A DNA stretch of 31,904 nt from NCBI RefSeq assembly GCF_032056465.1, contig NZ_DAMBCL010000041.1, one strand, 5' to 3'. The translations under genes were made by a program, and so were the position numbers. Below, in pieces: positions 14,839 through 22,040 of the stretch (position 1 is the stretch's first letter; the number at the start of each line of letters is the position of its first letter). The notes under the pieces are model-generated. The model saw nothing but the letters and a program-made list of their open reading frames with translations. It was not told where the DNA came from and ran no database searches. Origin of the DNA: Mobilicoccus sp032056465 (GTDB lineage Bacteria; Actinomycetota; Actinomycetes; Actinomycetales; Dermatophilaceae).

Positions 14839-15720
14839 TTACGCCAGACCGGCTCGCGTGTCGCGCGGCACCGAAGAGGCGCCGACGGCCTCCTGGTCGG
14901 TGGCCAACGGGTCGGCCACCCGCGCCGGTGCGTCGAGCAACGGGCCCTGCGCGAGCCGGGTCACCCTCGGGGGTGACGGCGGAGTCAACGCGGTGGCAGT
15001 GTGCAGCGCGGTCAGGATGTCGTCGGGGCGTACGGCCGGTGTGGTGTGCCGTACGACCATGTGCAGTATCGCACAGGGGGGCCCCGACGCCGGTCGGGCG
15101 GCGGCGCGCTGCGTGTTCCCGGCCACTTCACCGGGCGCGGCCTCACCGCCGGGCGAGGCCTCGGGGTCGACGTCGGCGACGCCGTCACGCACGGTGGCGT
15201 CGAGGACGGCCTCGCGCACGTCGAAGGTGCGCGGGCCCTTCTTGAACGTGCGGGTCACGAGCACCTCCTCCATCCCGAGGAACCTCTCGAGGTGAGCCTG
15301 GACCTCCTCGGCACCCAGACCGGGGAGGTCGATGCGCCAGAGGCTCCCCTCCAGGGAGTCGGCGAGCGCGCCCGCGCCGGCCTCGGCGACGTGGAGGACG
15401 GCGTAGCCCTCCGGCAACGCCGAATCCAGGGCGACCCGCAGCCCCTCGGGGTCGAGACGTTCGACGACACCGATCTCGACGTACTCCGCCTCGCTCGCCG
15501 TGCCCGTCGGCGCGGCGTTCGCGTAGCTGATCTTGGGGTGGGGGTGGAAACCCGCGGAGTAGGCCATCGGGACCCCCGCACGGCGGACCGCGCGTTCGAG
15601 GGCCCGCTGGAAGTCGCGGGTCGAACTGAACCGCAAGCGACCTCGCTTGGCGTAGCGGATGCGGAGCTTCTGCACCGCCGGCACTGCGGGCGGGCCTTCG
15701 GGAACACGCTGACGAGCCAT
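14839..15720 (-). CDS. TIGR03936-family radical SAM-linked protein
   Basis: The 293-residue protein matches the family that accompanies, or is fused to, TIGR03960 radical SAM proteins. Hallmarks are LRIRYAKRGRLRFSSTRDFQ (19-38), the RRAGVPMAYSAGFHPHPKIS stretch (about 46-65) and the AEYVEIGVVERLD segment. The last 100 residues are Ala/Pro-rich and variable. Its role is unproven; the pair is thought to act in RNA or ribosome-related modification because of its constant neighbours rne, rplU and rpmA. The ATG at 15718-15720 has no ribosome binding site, but a TACCCT box ends 7 bases upstream, so the mRNA is probably leaderless. Its usual partner lies 6.3 kb away at 22041-24044. Confidence 0.9.
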   Translation of the reverse strand: MARQRVPEGPPAVPAVQKLRIRYAKRGRLRFSSTRDFQRALERAVRRAGVPMAYSAGFHPHPKISYANAAPTGTASEAEYVEIGVVERLDPEGLRVALDSALPEGYAVLHVAEAGAGALADSLEGSLWRIDLPGLGAEEVQAHLERFLGMEEVLVTRTFKKGPRTFDVREAVLDATVRDGVADVDPEASPGGEAAPGEVAGNTQRAAARPASGPPCAILHMVVRHTTPAVRPDDILTALHTATALTPPSPPRVTRLAQGPLLDAPARVADPLATDQEAVGASSVPRDTRAGLA

Positions 15721-15727
15721 TGGACGA

Positions 15728-15733
15728 AGGGTA
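15728..15733 (-). promoter_or_regulatory. -10 box of a leaderless promoter (TIGR03936 gene)
   Basis: TACCCT on the minus strand ends 7 bases before the A of the start codon, and no ribosome binding site exists. Transcription would start at or next to the start codon. Confidence 0.5.
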
Positions 15734-15799
15734 CCGGGGCCCGCGGCGCCCGCCCACACGCCGCGTCGGCCGCGTCGTCGTCCCCGGATCGTCGAGTGG

Positions 15800-15837
15800 T
15801 CATCCTCCGGACCACCTGGGTATCGACCTGAGGATGA
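15800..15837. promoter_or_regulatory. Inverted repeat in the divergent gap before the degenerate ABC gene
   Basis: TCATCCTC (15800-15807) and GAGGATGA (15830-15837) are perfect complements 22 bases apart. They lie between the TIGR03936 gene and the plus-strand ABC gene at 15896. Spacing fits an operator better than an RNA hairpin. Confidence 0.4.
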
Positions 15838-15895
15838 TGCGGAATGAGCCCCCGGGCGGATGTGGACACAGCCACTTCTGCCCCAAGGTGGACTC

Positions 15896-16621
15896 ATGAG
15901 CATCCAGAGCCCCCTCACCGTCTCCGGCGTCCTCGTCGCGCAAGACCTGCGCGTCGTGCTCGACGGGCGTGAGGTCCTCCACGGGGCCGACCTCACCGTC
16001 GTGCCCGGGGAGACCGTCGCCGTCCTCGGCGCCGGACCCGACGCCGAGACCCCGCACCTGCTGTGTCGTGTCCTCGCCGGTCTCGCGTTGCCCGCCTCGG
16101 GGTGGGTCCACCGCGGCAGCCACGACCTCACCCGGCTCTCGGACGCCCGCCGCAGCGCCCTGCGGCGACGCGACATCGGCGTCGCCCTCGACGACGGCGT
16201 CCTCCCCGACCTGCCGGTGCTCGAGAACATCGCGCTCCCGTTGCTGCTCGACGGCTACTCCCACCGACGCGCGGTCTCGCACGCCGTGGATCTGCTCGAC
16301 CACGTCGGCCTCAGCGGCCGCGGCGCCCGTCGCCCCGACACTCTCTCGCCCCGAGACCACGCCCTCGTCGGCCTGGCCCGCGCCCTCGTCACCGCGCCCC
16401 ACCTCGTCGTCGTCGCCGACCCCTCGCCCCGACTCACCGAGGCCGACGCGGCGGACGTGCTCGACGTGTTCCTCGGTCACTGCGCCCGGATCGGCGCCGC
16501 CGTCCTCATCGCCACGGAGAGCCGGGCGACCGCCGAGCGGTGCTCGCGCCGCTACGAGGTCCGCGACGGCCGGCTCGTCCGTTCCCCCGAGGTGCACTAC
16601 GCCCCGCAGGCCCTCCTGTGA
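15896..16621 (+). CDS. Degenerate ABC ATPase-like protein (no nucleotide-binding motifs)
   Basis: The 241-residue protein aligns end to end with the intact MacB-type ATPase at 19885-20616; compare VENIALPLLLDG here with IENVALPLMLAG there, and TVAVLG, ASGWV and VRDGRLV. Yet every active motif is lost. Walker A reads GAGPDAETP (45-53) without the lysine. The Q-loop glutamine is replaced (VALDDG, 97-101). The signature LSGGQ is LSPRD (150-154). Walker B reads LVVVADPSP (170-178), with no glutamate after the aspartate. The switch histidine is gone (LIATES, 204-209). It should not hydrolyse ATP. The frame is fully open, AAGGTGG precedes the ATG, and it overlaps the next gene by GTGA. It could be a structural or regulatory partner of the half-permease, or an early-stage decaying gene. 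Confidence 0.85.
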   Translation: MSIQSPLTVSGVLVAQDLRVVLDGREVLHGADLTVVPGETVAVLGAGPDAETPHLLCRVLAGLALPASGWVHRGSHDLTRLSDARRSALRRRDIGVALDDGVLPDLPVLENIALPLLLDGYSHRRAVSHAVDLLDHVGLSGRGARRPDTLSPRDHALVGLARALVTAPHLVVVADPSPRLTEADAADVLDVFLGHCARIGAAVLIATESRATAERCSRRYEVRDGRLVRSPEVHYAPQALL

Positions 16622-17184
16622 TCGCCGCCCTGCGTCTCTGGTGGTTGCTCCGGTCGATCTGCGGACCGCGCCGTGACCTCGCGGTCGCCACGTCCTTCGG
16701 ACTCCTCACCTGGGCGACGCTCACCGCGGTCGGGTTGCTCACCCTCGTCGGACGCGCCGACGCGGTCGACGGCCGGCTCGTCGGGTCCATCGTCGTGCTC
16801 GTGGGTGCCCTGGCCCTCACCTCCGTCGTCAGTGCCCGCAGCCTGCTGCGCGGCACCCGCGACGCGCGCCTCGCCGCCCTGCGCACCACCGGCGCGTCCC
16901 GCCTGCAGACCGGCCTCATCGGTGCCCTCGACGTCGCCGAGGCCGCCTTGCCCGGCGTCGTCCTCGGGGTCCTCGCCGACGCCGCGGAGGCCTGGTTCCT
17001 CGCCCGCACCGGCACCGACCTCGTCCCGTCCGCCCCGTGGATCCTCGTGCCCGTCGTGGCCCTCGCCGGTGTCCTCGCCCTCATCGTCGCGCACCGCGTG
17101 CGGGCCGCCGAGGAACCGCGGCCCCGGGGGGCCTCCGGGCACTCCGCCGACCCTCCGGTCCCCGTGCCGTGCCGGCCGCTCTGA
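16618..17184 (+). CDS. Half-size FtsX-type permease-like protein
   Basis: The 188-residue membrane protein has four hydrophobic segments (about 21-45, 55-75, 105-127 and 138-162). It corresponds to the N-terminal half of the intact 445-residue permease at 20613-21950. The cytoplasmic loop RDARLAALRTTGAS (81-94) matches RDARLATLRLVGAT there. The second half is missing, and the C-terminus is a short Pro-rich tail that ends in a normal stop before a terminator. The GTG start overlaps the upstream stop (GTGA), so the two genes are translationally coupled. With its degenerate ATPase partner it cannot be a standard exporter. Two copies might pair to build a full permease, or the gene may be a relic. 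Confidence 0.8.
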   Translation: MIAALRLWWLLRSICGPRRDLAVATSFGLLTWATLTAVGLLTLVGRADAVDGRLVGSIVVLVGALALTSVVSARSLLRGTRDARLAALRTTGASRLQTGLIGALDVAEAALPGVVLGVLADAAEAWFLARTGTDLVPSAPWILVPVVALAGVLALIVAHRVRAAEEPRPRGASGHSADPPVPVPCRPL

Positions 17185-17200
17185 CGATCGACCCGTGAGA

Positions 17201-17239
17201 CGAGGCCCCCTCCCCTGCTCGGCAGAGGCGGGGGCCTCG
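17201..17239 (+). terminator. Terminator after the degenerate ABC pair
   Basis: CGAGGCCCCC (17201-17210) and GGGGGCCTCG (17230-17239) pair perfectly, and CTGC/GCAG pair inside the loop region. It begins 16 bases after the permease stop codon. Confidence 0.75.
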
Positions 17240-17328
17240 CCGCGTGTGAGTGTGCGCGTGTGAGTGTCCGGGCTCACGCGGCCGGCCGTCCCGTGAGGCC
17301 ATGCTGGAGACATCGAGAGGAGCACCCC

Positions 17329-18630
17329 ATGGACGCGTCAGGACCTCGACCCCCGACCCCCGTCCCTCCGCGGATCGCCCGATGGCTCGAGGCGCAGCTG
17401 CCCGAGTGGGAGGCCGACGGACTCCTCACGCCGGGGCACCGTGCCGACCTGCAGGCCCGGTACGTCCCGGCCCGACGCGTCGGGCTCGTGGCGCTCGTCG
17501 TCGGGCTCGGCACCGCGTTCCTCGCCGTCGGGTTGCTGTGGTTCGTCGCCGCGAACTACGCGACGTTCTCCCCCGCGCTCCGCTTCGGCACCGTCACCGC
17601 CGTGTGGCTCGCGCTCGTCCTCGTCGCCGAGGTCCTCGCCGGACGGCGCCACCGCGGCGCACGGGAGGTCCCCCGCCCCTCGTCGGTCCCCGCCCTCATC
17701 GCGGTGTGCCGCACCCTCGCAGCCGCGGCGTTCGGGGCCGTCGTCCTCCAAGCGGCGCAGAGCCTCCAGGTCCCCGCCTACGAACCCCGACTCCTCGGAT
17801 GCTGGGCGCTCGGCGCCCTCGTCCACGCCTACGCGACGGGGTCCCTCGGCGCGCTCACCATCGGCCTCCTCACCTCGGGGGCCTGGGTGGTGTGGTTCCT
17901 CACCTCCCTCACGATCTCCCTCACCGGTGGCATCGCCGTCGTCCTCGCCGCCGGGGTGATCGCGACGTCGCTCGCGGCGGTCGCGCACCTGCCCGAGTTC
18001 CAGCGCACCCCGCACGACGTCGGGGTCGCGACTCCGTGGCGCCTCCTCGGCGCGACGTGCTCCCTCGGCGGCCTGTTCGTCGCCGCGCTCCCGTTCGGAG
18101 AAGACGGCACGACGGGCATCCCCACCGGCGCCGTGGTCCTGTGGATCGGCGCGGCCGCCGTCGCCGCCCTCGCACTCGGGCTGTGGTCGACCCTCGGTCG
18201 CGGCATCGCCGGTCGGAGCGAACGCCTCGCAGAGATCGGCGTCGCGACCCTGGCGGTCCTCGCCGGCACCGGCCTCGTCTCGTGGCAGGTCGGGAGCGCG
18301 TTCGCCGAGACCGCCGACCCGGCCGCGTGGCTGCGGGCCGGCGTCTGCGTCGTCGTGTTTGTCGCCTTCGCCGCGTTCACCGCCGCAGACGGAGTCCTCA
18401 CCGACAGTCCCGCCCTCACCGCCCTCGCCACCGCGGCCCTCGTGGTCTTCGTCGCCGCCCAGAGCTTCGCCGTCTTCGCCCCTCTCATGTCGGGGTCCGT
18501 GCTGTTCCTCGTCATCGGGGCCGTCATGCTCGTCACCGGCCTGCTCGCCGAACGGCTGCGACGCCTCCTGCGCCGCTTCGTGCCCACACGCGCCCACCTC
18601 GCCCACACCCGCCCGGAGGCCGCGTCATGA
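17329..18630 (+). CDS. DUF2157 membrane protein
   Basis: The 433-residue protein begins with a soluble helical region of about 50 residues (IARWLEAQLPEWEADGLLTP), which is the DUF2157 N-terminal signature. Ten or more hydrophobic segments follow, up to the basic tail. Function of the family is unknown. It is commonly encoded directly before a GDYXXLXY-domain protein, as it is here with an ATGA overlap, so both probably work together in the membrane. GAGAGGAG lies 7 bases before the ATG, and I rejected the longer frame from 17260. It is isolated from the previous genes by a terminator. Confidence 0.88.
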   Translation: MDASGPRPPTPVPPRIARWLEAQLPEWEADGLLTPGHRADLQARYVPARRVGLVALVVGLGTAFLAVGLLWFVAANYATFSPALRFGTVTAVWLALVLVAEVLAGRRHRGAREVPRPSSVPALIAVCRTLAAAAFGAVVLQAAQSLQVPAYEPRLLGCWALGALVHAYATGSLGALTIGLLTSGAWVVWFLTSLTISLTGGIAVVLAAGVIATSLAAVAHLPEFQRTPHDVGVATPWRLLGATCSLGGLFVAALPFGEDGTTGIPTGAVVLWIGAAAVAALALGLWSTLGRGIAGRSERLAEIGVATLAVLAGTGLVSWQVGSAFAETADPAAWLRAGVCVVVFVAFAAFTAADGVLTDSPALTALATAALVVFVAAQSFAVFAPLMSGSVLFLVIGAVMLVTGLLAERLRRLLRRFVPTRAHLAHTRPEAAS

Positions 18631-19139
18631 TCCGCCGCCCCGTCCTCGTCGCCGCCGCCGTCCTCCTCCAGGTCGCCCTCGTCGGCGGCGCCGTCGCCCC
18701 GCAACTGTCCGCCCGCACGGGCGAGGAGTACCGCTTCCGCGTCGGGCCGGTGGACCCGATGGAGCCGCTGCGCGGCGCCTACGTCGCCCTCGACTACCCC
18801 GATCTCCTCCCACGGGAGGCGCCGTCGGGCGACATCATCGGCACCCCCCTTCCCACCGGGCGGGTCTTCGTGCCCGTCGAGGTCCGCGACGGCGTGGCCC
18901 ACGGACGTCCCGCCGTCCGCGACCGCCCCGCGAGCGGGCCCTACCTCGCCTGCGACAGCAGCGGCCACGGCCTCGACTGCGGCATCGGGAGCTGGTTCGT
19001 CCCCCAGGAGGAGGCGGCTCGTCTCGACCGCAGCCTGCGAGACCGCACGGCCGTCGCCACCGTCCGCATCGACGCACGCGGCAACGCGGCGCTCGTCGAC
19101 CTCGATCCCACACCGGCACAGGCGCCCACGCAGCCGTGA
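18627..19139 (+). CDS. GDYXXLXY-domain protein
   Basis: The 170-residue protein has one N-terminal membrane or signal segment (about 4-26). An extracytoplasmic domain follows that carries the family motif as GAYVALDY (50-57), preceded by the usual MEPLR. Two cysteines (LACDSS and LDCGIG) sit close together and may form a disulfide. It overlaps the DUF2157 gene by four bases and is surely co-translated with it. The biochemical role is unknown. It ends 12 bases before the convergent hemerythrin gene, with no obvious terminator between. Confidence 0.88.
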   Translation: MIRRPVLVAAAVLLQVALVGGAVAPQLSARTGEEYRFRVGPVDPMEPLRGAYVALDYPDLLPREAPSGDIIGTPLPTGRVFVPVEVRDGVAHGRPAVRDRPASGPYLACDSSGHGLDCGIGSWFVPQEEAARLDRSLRDRTAVATVRIDARGNAALVDLDPTPAQAPTQP

Positions 19140-19151
19140 GTCGACCGCCCC

Positions 19152-19679
19152 TCAGGCGCGGGGACCGCTCCAGGCGGCTTCGCCCTGCTCGCGCCAGAGC
19201 GGTCCGTCGAGGGACGCGACCGCCTCGGCACGCAGCCGCTCGCAGCGGTCCCAGTCGGCCTGGTCGAGGGCGACCGCGGCGGCGGGGAACAAGCCGTTCT
19301 CCTCATGATCGATGTGCTCGTGAAGGACGTGGATCTCGGCGAGGAGCGGGCCGAAGTCGATGTCCTCGAGGCGTCCCGCGTCGGCGAGGGCCAGGAGCTC
19401 GTCGAGCACGGCGTCGAGGGCGTCGTGCTCGTCGTACAGCGTGCCGGCCTTCTCCTCGTACTCCTCGAAGCGGGTCATCGACAGGTACAGCCCGCCCTCC
19501 TCGACGGCGTTGTGCACGGTGAAGTACCGGACGAGTTCACGGGCGAGACCGATCGCCTCCTCCCGCCGGTCCGCCTCGATGTCGGCGGTGAGGTGGCGAC
19601 ACAGGTTGCGGATCTCGAAGTGGTCGTCCATGAGTGCCCCGATCGGACCGATCTCGTGGCATCCGCAGTACTGGCACAT
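19152..19679 (-). CDS. Hemerythrin-domain protein with N-terminal Cys motif
   Basis: The 175-residue soluble protein has the HHE four-helix pattern that binds a di-iron centre: DDHFEI (H20), HNAVEEGG (H56, E60/E61), YDEHDAL (H85) and HVLHEHIDHEENGLF (about 117-131). Such proteins bind oxygen or sense oxygen, nitric oxide or redox state. It opens with MCQYCGCHEIG, a CxxCxC motif that may bind a metal or react to redox. The start is certain: GGAGGAAAC lies directly upstream of the ATG, and the frame upstream is not hemerythrin-like. The gene stands alone on the minus strand, divergent from an ABC exporter with a 12-bp inverted repeat in the gap. Confidence 0.92.
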   Translation of the reverse strand: MCQYCGCHEIGPIGALMDDHFEIRNLCRHLTADIEADRREEAIGLARELVRYFTVHNAVEEGGLYLSMTRFEEYEEKAGTLYDEHDALDAVLDELLALADAGRLEDIDFGPLLAEIHVLHEHIDHEENGLFPAAAVALDQADWDRCERLRAEAVASLDGPLWREQGEAAWSGPRA

Positions 19680-19692
19680 GCGTTTCCTCCGT

Positions 19693-19746
19693 TCGCGAGA
19701 GGCCATCGTCCCACCCGTTCGTCCCCGAACCCGCGGCCTCTCGCGA
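19693..19746. promoter_or_regulatory. 12-bp inverted repeat upstream of the hemerythrin gene
   Basis: TCGCGAGAGGCC (19693-19704) and GGCCTCTCGCGA (19735-19746) are perfect complements 30 bases apart. They lie just before the hemerythrin start, in the gap shared with the divergent ABC ATPase gene. They could be two half-sites of an operator or an RNA stem in the hemerythrin leader. Confidence 0.45.
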
Positions 19747-19884
19747 CGCGCCAGGGCCTCGTGTGCGGACCTCGCCGTCGTCCTCACGTCGTCCGGCGGG
19801 GACGTCGCGCCCGCCCACGGTCGTAGCCCGGCCTCATCCCGCCGCACGATGTGCGAGGAGGGCGCCGCTCGCGAGGGTGAGGGC

Positions 19885-20616
19885 ATGTTCCGGAGCACCT
19901 CGTCCACCGCGGTCGACCCGCGCCTCACCGGCGGCGATCTCGTCGCCGCCGACCTCGTCAAGACCTACCCCGGCACCACGACCCCCGCTCTGCGCGGCGT
20001 CGACCTCACGATCACGGCGGGCGAGTCCGTCGCCGTCATGGGCCCCTCGGGCTCGGGCAAGACCACGCTGCTGCACCTGCTCGCAGGCGTGCTCACCCCG
20101 ACCTCCGGATGGGTCGCCTGGCGTGGGCGCGACCTCGCCTCGCTCGGTGACGCGGGCCGGACCCGGCTGCGTCGCACCGACTTCGGCTTCGTCTTCCAGT
20201 CCGGGCACCTCCTGCCCGAGCTGCCCGCCATCGAGAACGTCGCCCTCCCCCTCATGCTCGCCGGCGTCCCCCGTCGCGCTGCGACCGCGCGGGCCGCCGA
20301 GCTCTTCCCGCCGCTGGGGCTCGACGGACTCACCGGGCGACGTCCCGGCGAGCTCTCCGGCGGTCAGGCCCAGCGCGTCGCCATCGCGCGGGCGATGGTC
20401 GGCGACCCCGGTGTCGTCTTCGCCGACGAACCGACCGGTGCCCTCGACCAGGCGACCGGCTCCGAGGTCATGGAGCACCTGCTCCGCCGCTGCCGCACCG
20501 CGCACGCCTCCCTCGTCGTCGTCACCCACGACGAGCTCGTCGCCCGGTGGTGCTCGCGCACCGTGCGCCTGCGGGACGGTCTCGTCGTCGCCGACGACCG
20601 GGTGTCGAGCCGATGA
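19885..20616 (+). CDS. MacB/LolD-type ABC transporter ATPase
   Basis: The 243-residue ATPase has all active motifs: Walker A GPSGSGKT (53-60), Q-loop Q105, signature LSGGQ (157-161), Walker B VVFADEP (177-183) and switch H215. It powers the FtsX-type permease encoded next. Such pairs export peptides, lipids or drugs, or act as sensors for cell-wall antibiotics, and the substrate is not evident. I chose the ATG at 19885 with the purine-rich GAGGGTGAGGG before it. It overlaps the permease gene by ATGA. It is the functional relative of the degenerate ATPase at 15896-16621. Confidence 0.94.
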   Translation: MFRSTSSTAVDPRLTGGDLVAADLVKTYPGTTTPALRGVDLTITAGESVAVMGPSGSGKTTLLHLLAGVLTPTSGWVAWRGRDLASLGDAGRTRLRRTDFGFVFQSGHLLPELPAIENVALPLMLAGVPRRAATARAAELFPPLGLDGLTGRRPGELSGGQAQRVAIARAMVGDPGVVFADEPTGALDQATGSEVMEHLLRRCRTAHASLVVVTHDELVARWCSRTVRLRDGLVVADDRVSSR

Positions 20617-21950
20617 GCGCGCTCACCGCCCCCGTCGCCCTCACGTGGCGCCTCGCCCGGCACGAGCGGGCCGACTCCGCACTCCCGACCCTGCTCGCCG
20701 TCACCGCCTTCGGCGTCGCGACCACCGCCGTGCTCGTCACCCTCGGCGGCGTCGGCGCCTTCGCCGCACGCGCCGAGGCCGCGGCCGCGGCGGGTGCGGC
20801 CGGCCCGAACGACATGGCGAGCCTCTATGTCGTCCTCGCGGCCGTCGCGGCCACGCTGCTCGTCGTCCCGATCCTCACGCTGGGCTCCGTGGCCGCGCGT
20901 CTCACGGTCTCCCGTCGCGACGCCCGCCTCGCGACCCTCCGACTCGTCGGGGCGACCGGCGGCCAGGTCACCGTCATGACGCTGCTCGAGCAGGCCGTCC
21001 AGGCCGCCCTCGGTGCGCTGTTCGGCGCAGGACTCTACGGGGCCCTGCTCCTGCCCCTGTCGCTGCTCGAGTTCCAGGGGCGGCGTCTGTCGGTCGCGGA
21101 GTTGTGGGTCGGCATGGGACGGCTGGGGCTCGTCGTCGCGGGGGTCGTCGCCCTCGCCGTCCTCTCGGGCGTCGCGGGGCTCGCCAAGGTCGTCGTCGGT
21201 CCGCTCGGGGTCGTCGCGCGCACGACGCCAGGTCGGATCAGCGCGCTGCGCCTACTCGTGGCCGCCGTCGTCGTCGGTGGCTGGATCCTCGGATTCCAGG
21301 CGCTGGGTCGGCTCGGGATGGGGGTCGTCCTCGTGTTCCTCGCGCTCGTCGTCCTCATGGTCGACCTCGTCGGTCCGTTCTTCGTCATGATCGCCGGGCG
21401 GGTCGTCGCCTTGCTCGCCCACACTCCGGCGACGCTCCTCGCGGCCCGGCGGATCATCGACGACCCCCGCGCCACGTGGCGCAGCGTCAGTGCCCTCGGC
21501 CTCGGGATCCTCGTCGCCGCACTCTCGAGCGTCGGACCGATGCTCACGCCACCCGGAGACGTGGACGCACAGACGCGGCTGCTGGGGCAGGACATCGGGA
21601 CCGGCTCGCTCGTCGCCCTCACCATCCTCACGGTCGTCGCGGCGACCTCGACCGGCGTCGTCCACGCGGCCCGCGTCTACGACCAGCGGCCGCAGTACCG
21701 GGCCCTCGCCTACGCCGGGACCCCGACGGAACTGCTGCATCGGGCGCGCCTGCGGGAGGTGACGATCCCCCTCGGTGTCACGGTCGTGCTCGGCTCCGCG
21801 TTCCCCGTGCTCGTCCTCCTGCCGATGACCTCACTCCTCGGGGTCGGCCTCGTCATCCGTACCCTCGTCGCGATCGCCGCCTCGTGCGCGCTTCTCATCG
21901 CCGCGGTGCAGCTCTCCCGGCCTCTCGTCGACGCCGCCGCCCGCCTCTGA
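20613..21950 (+). CDS. FtsX-like ABC transporter permease
   Basis: The 445-residue membrane protein has two FtsX-type halves of about four membrane segments each (first about 22-210, second about 240-440). A RRDARLATLRLVGAT loop (101-115) in the first half is typical for contact with the ATPase. A short outer loop of Ala-rich sequence (51-66) separates the first two segments. There is no large extracellular sensor domain of the BceB type. Translation is coupled to the ATPase gene. The gene ends 90 bases before the convergent radical SAM gene. Confidence 0.9.
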   Translation: MSALTAPVALTWRLARHERADSALPTLLAVTAFGVATTAVLVTLGGVGAFAARAEAAAAAGAAGPNDMASLYVVLAAVAATLLVVPILTLGSVAARLTVSRRDARLATLRLVGATGGQVTVMTLLEQAVQAALGALFGAGLYGALLLPLSLLEFQGRRLSVAELWVGMGRLGLVVAGVVALAVLSGVAGLAKVVVGPLGVVARTTPGRISALRLLVAAVVVGGWILGFQALGRLGMGVVLVFLALVVLMVDLVGPFFVMIAGRVVALLAHTPATLLAARRIIDDPRATWRSVSALGLGILVAALSSVGPMLTPPGDVDAQTRLLGQDIGTGSLVALTILTVVAATSTGVVHAARVYDQRPQYRALAYAGTPTELLHRARLREVTIPLGVTVVLGSAFPVLVLLPMTSLLGVGLVIRTLVAIAASCALLIAAVQLSRPLVDAAARL

Positions 21951-21993
21951 GGACGGGCGGCGCATGCCGCACCGGGGGTCAGAGCGTGGTCGG

Positions 21994-22020
21994 GGTGATC
22001 GGTGTGATCGGTGTGATCGG
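21994..22020. repeat. Short tandem repeat, three 9-bp units
   Basis: The unit TGTGATCGG occurs twice and GGTGATCGG once, in the gap between two convergent genes. It may vary in copy number. No function is evident. Confidence 0.6.
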
Positions 22021-22040
22021 GCCCGGCTCGGCGAGGCGAG

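Noticed and set aside
12117..15245. Plus-strand open frame of 1042 codons
   Set aside because: It is antisense to rne, whose RNase E motifs are clear. The product is a Val/Ala/Gly-rich mirror of the repetitive arm.
21994..22020. Three 9-bp repeats as the start of a CRISPR or variable-number array
   Set aside because: Units are too short and few, and no spacers exist. It is a minor tandem repeat in an intergenic gap.
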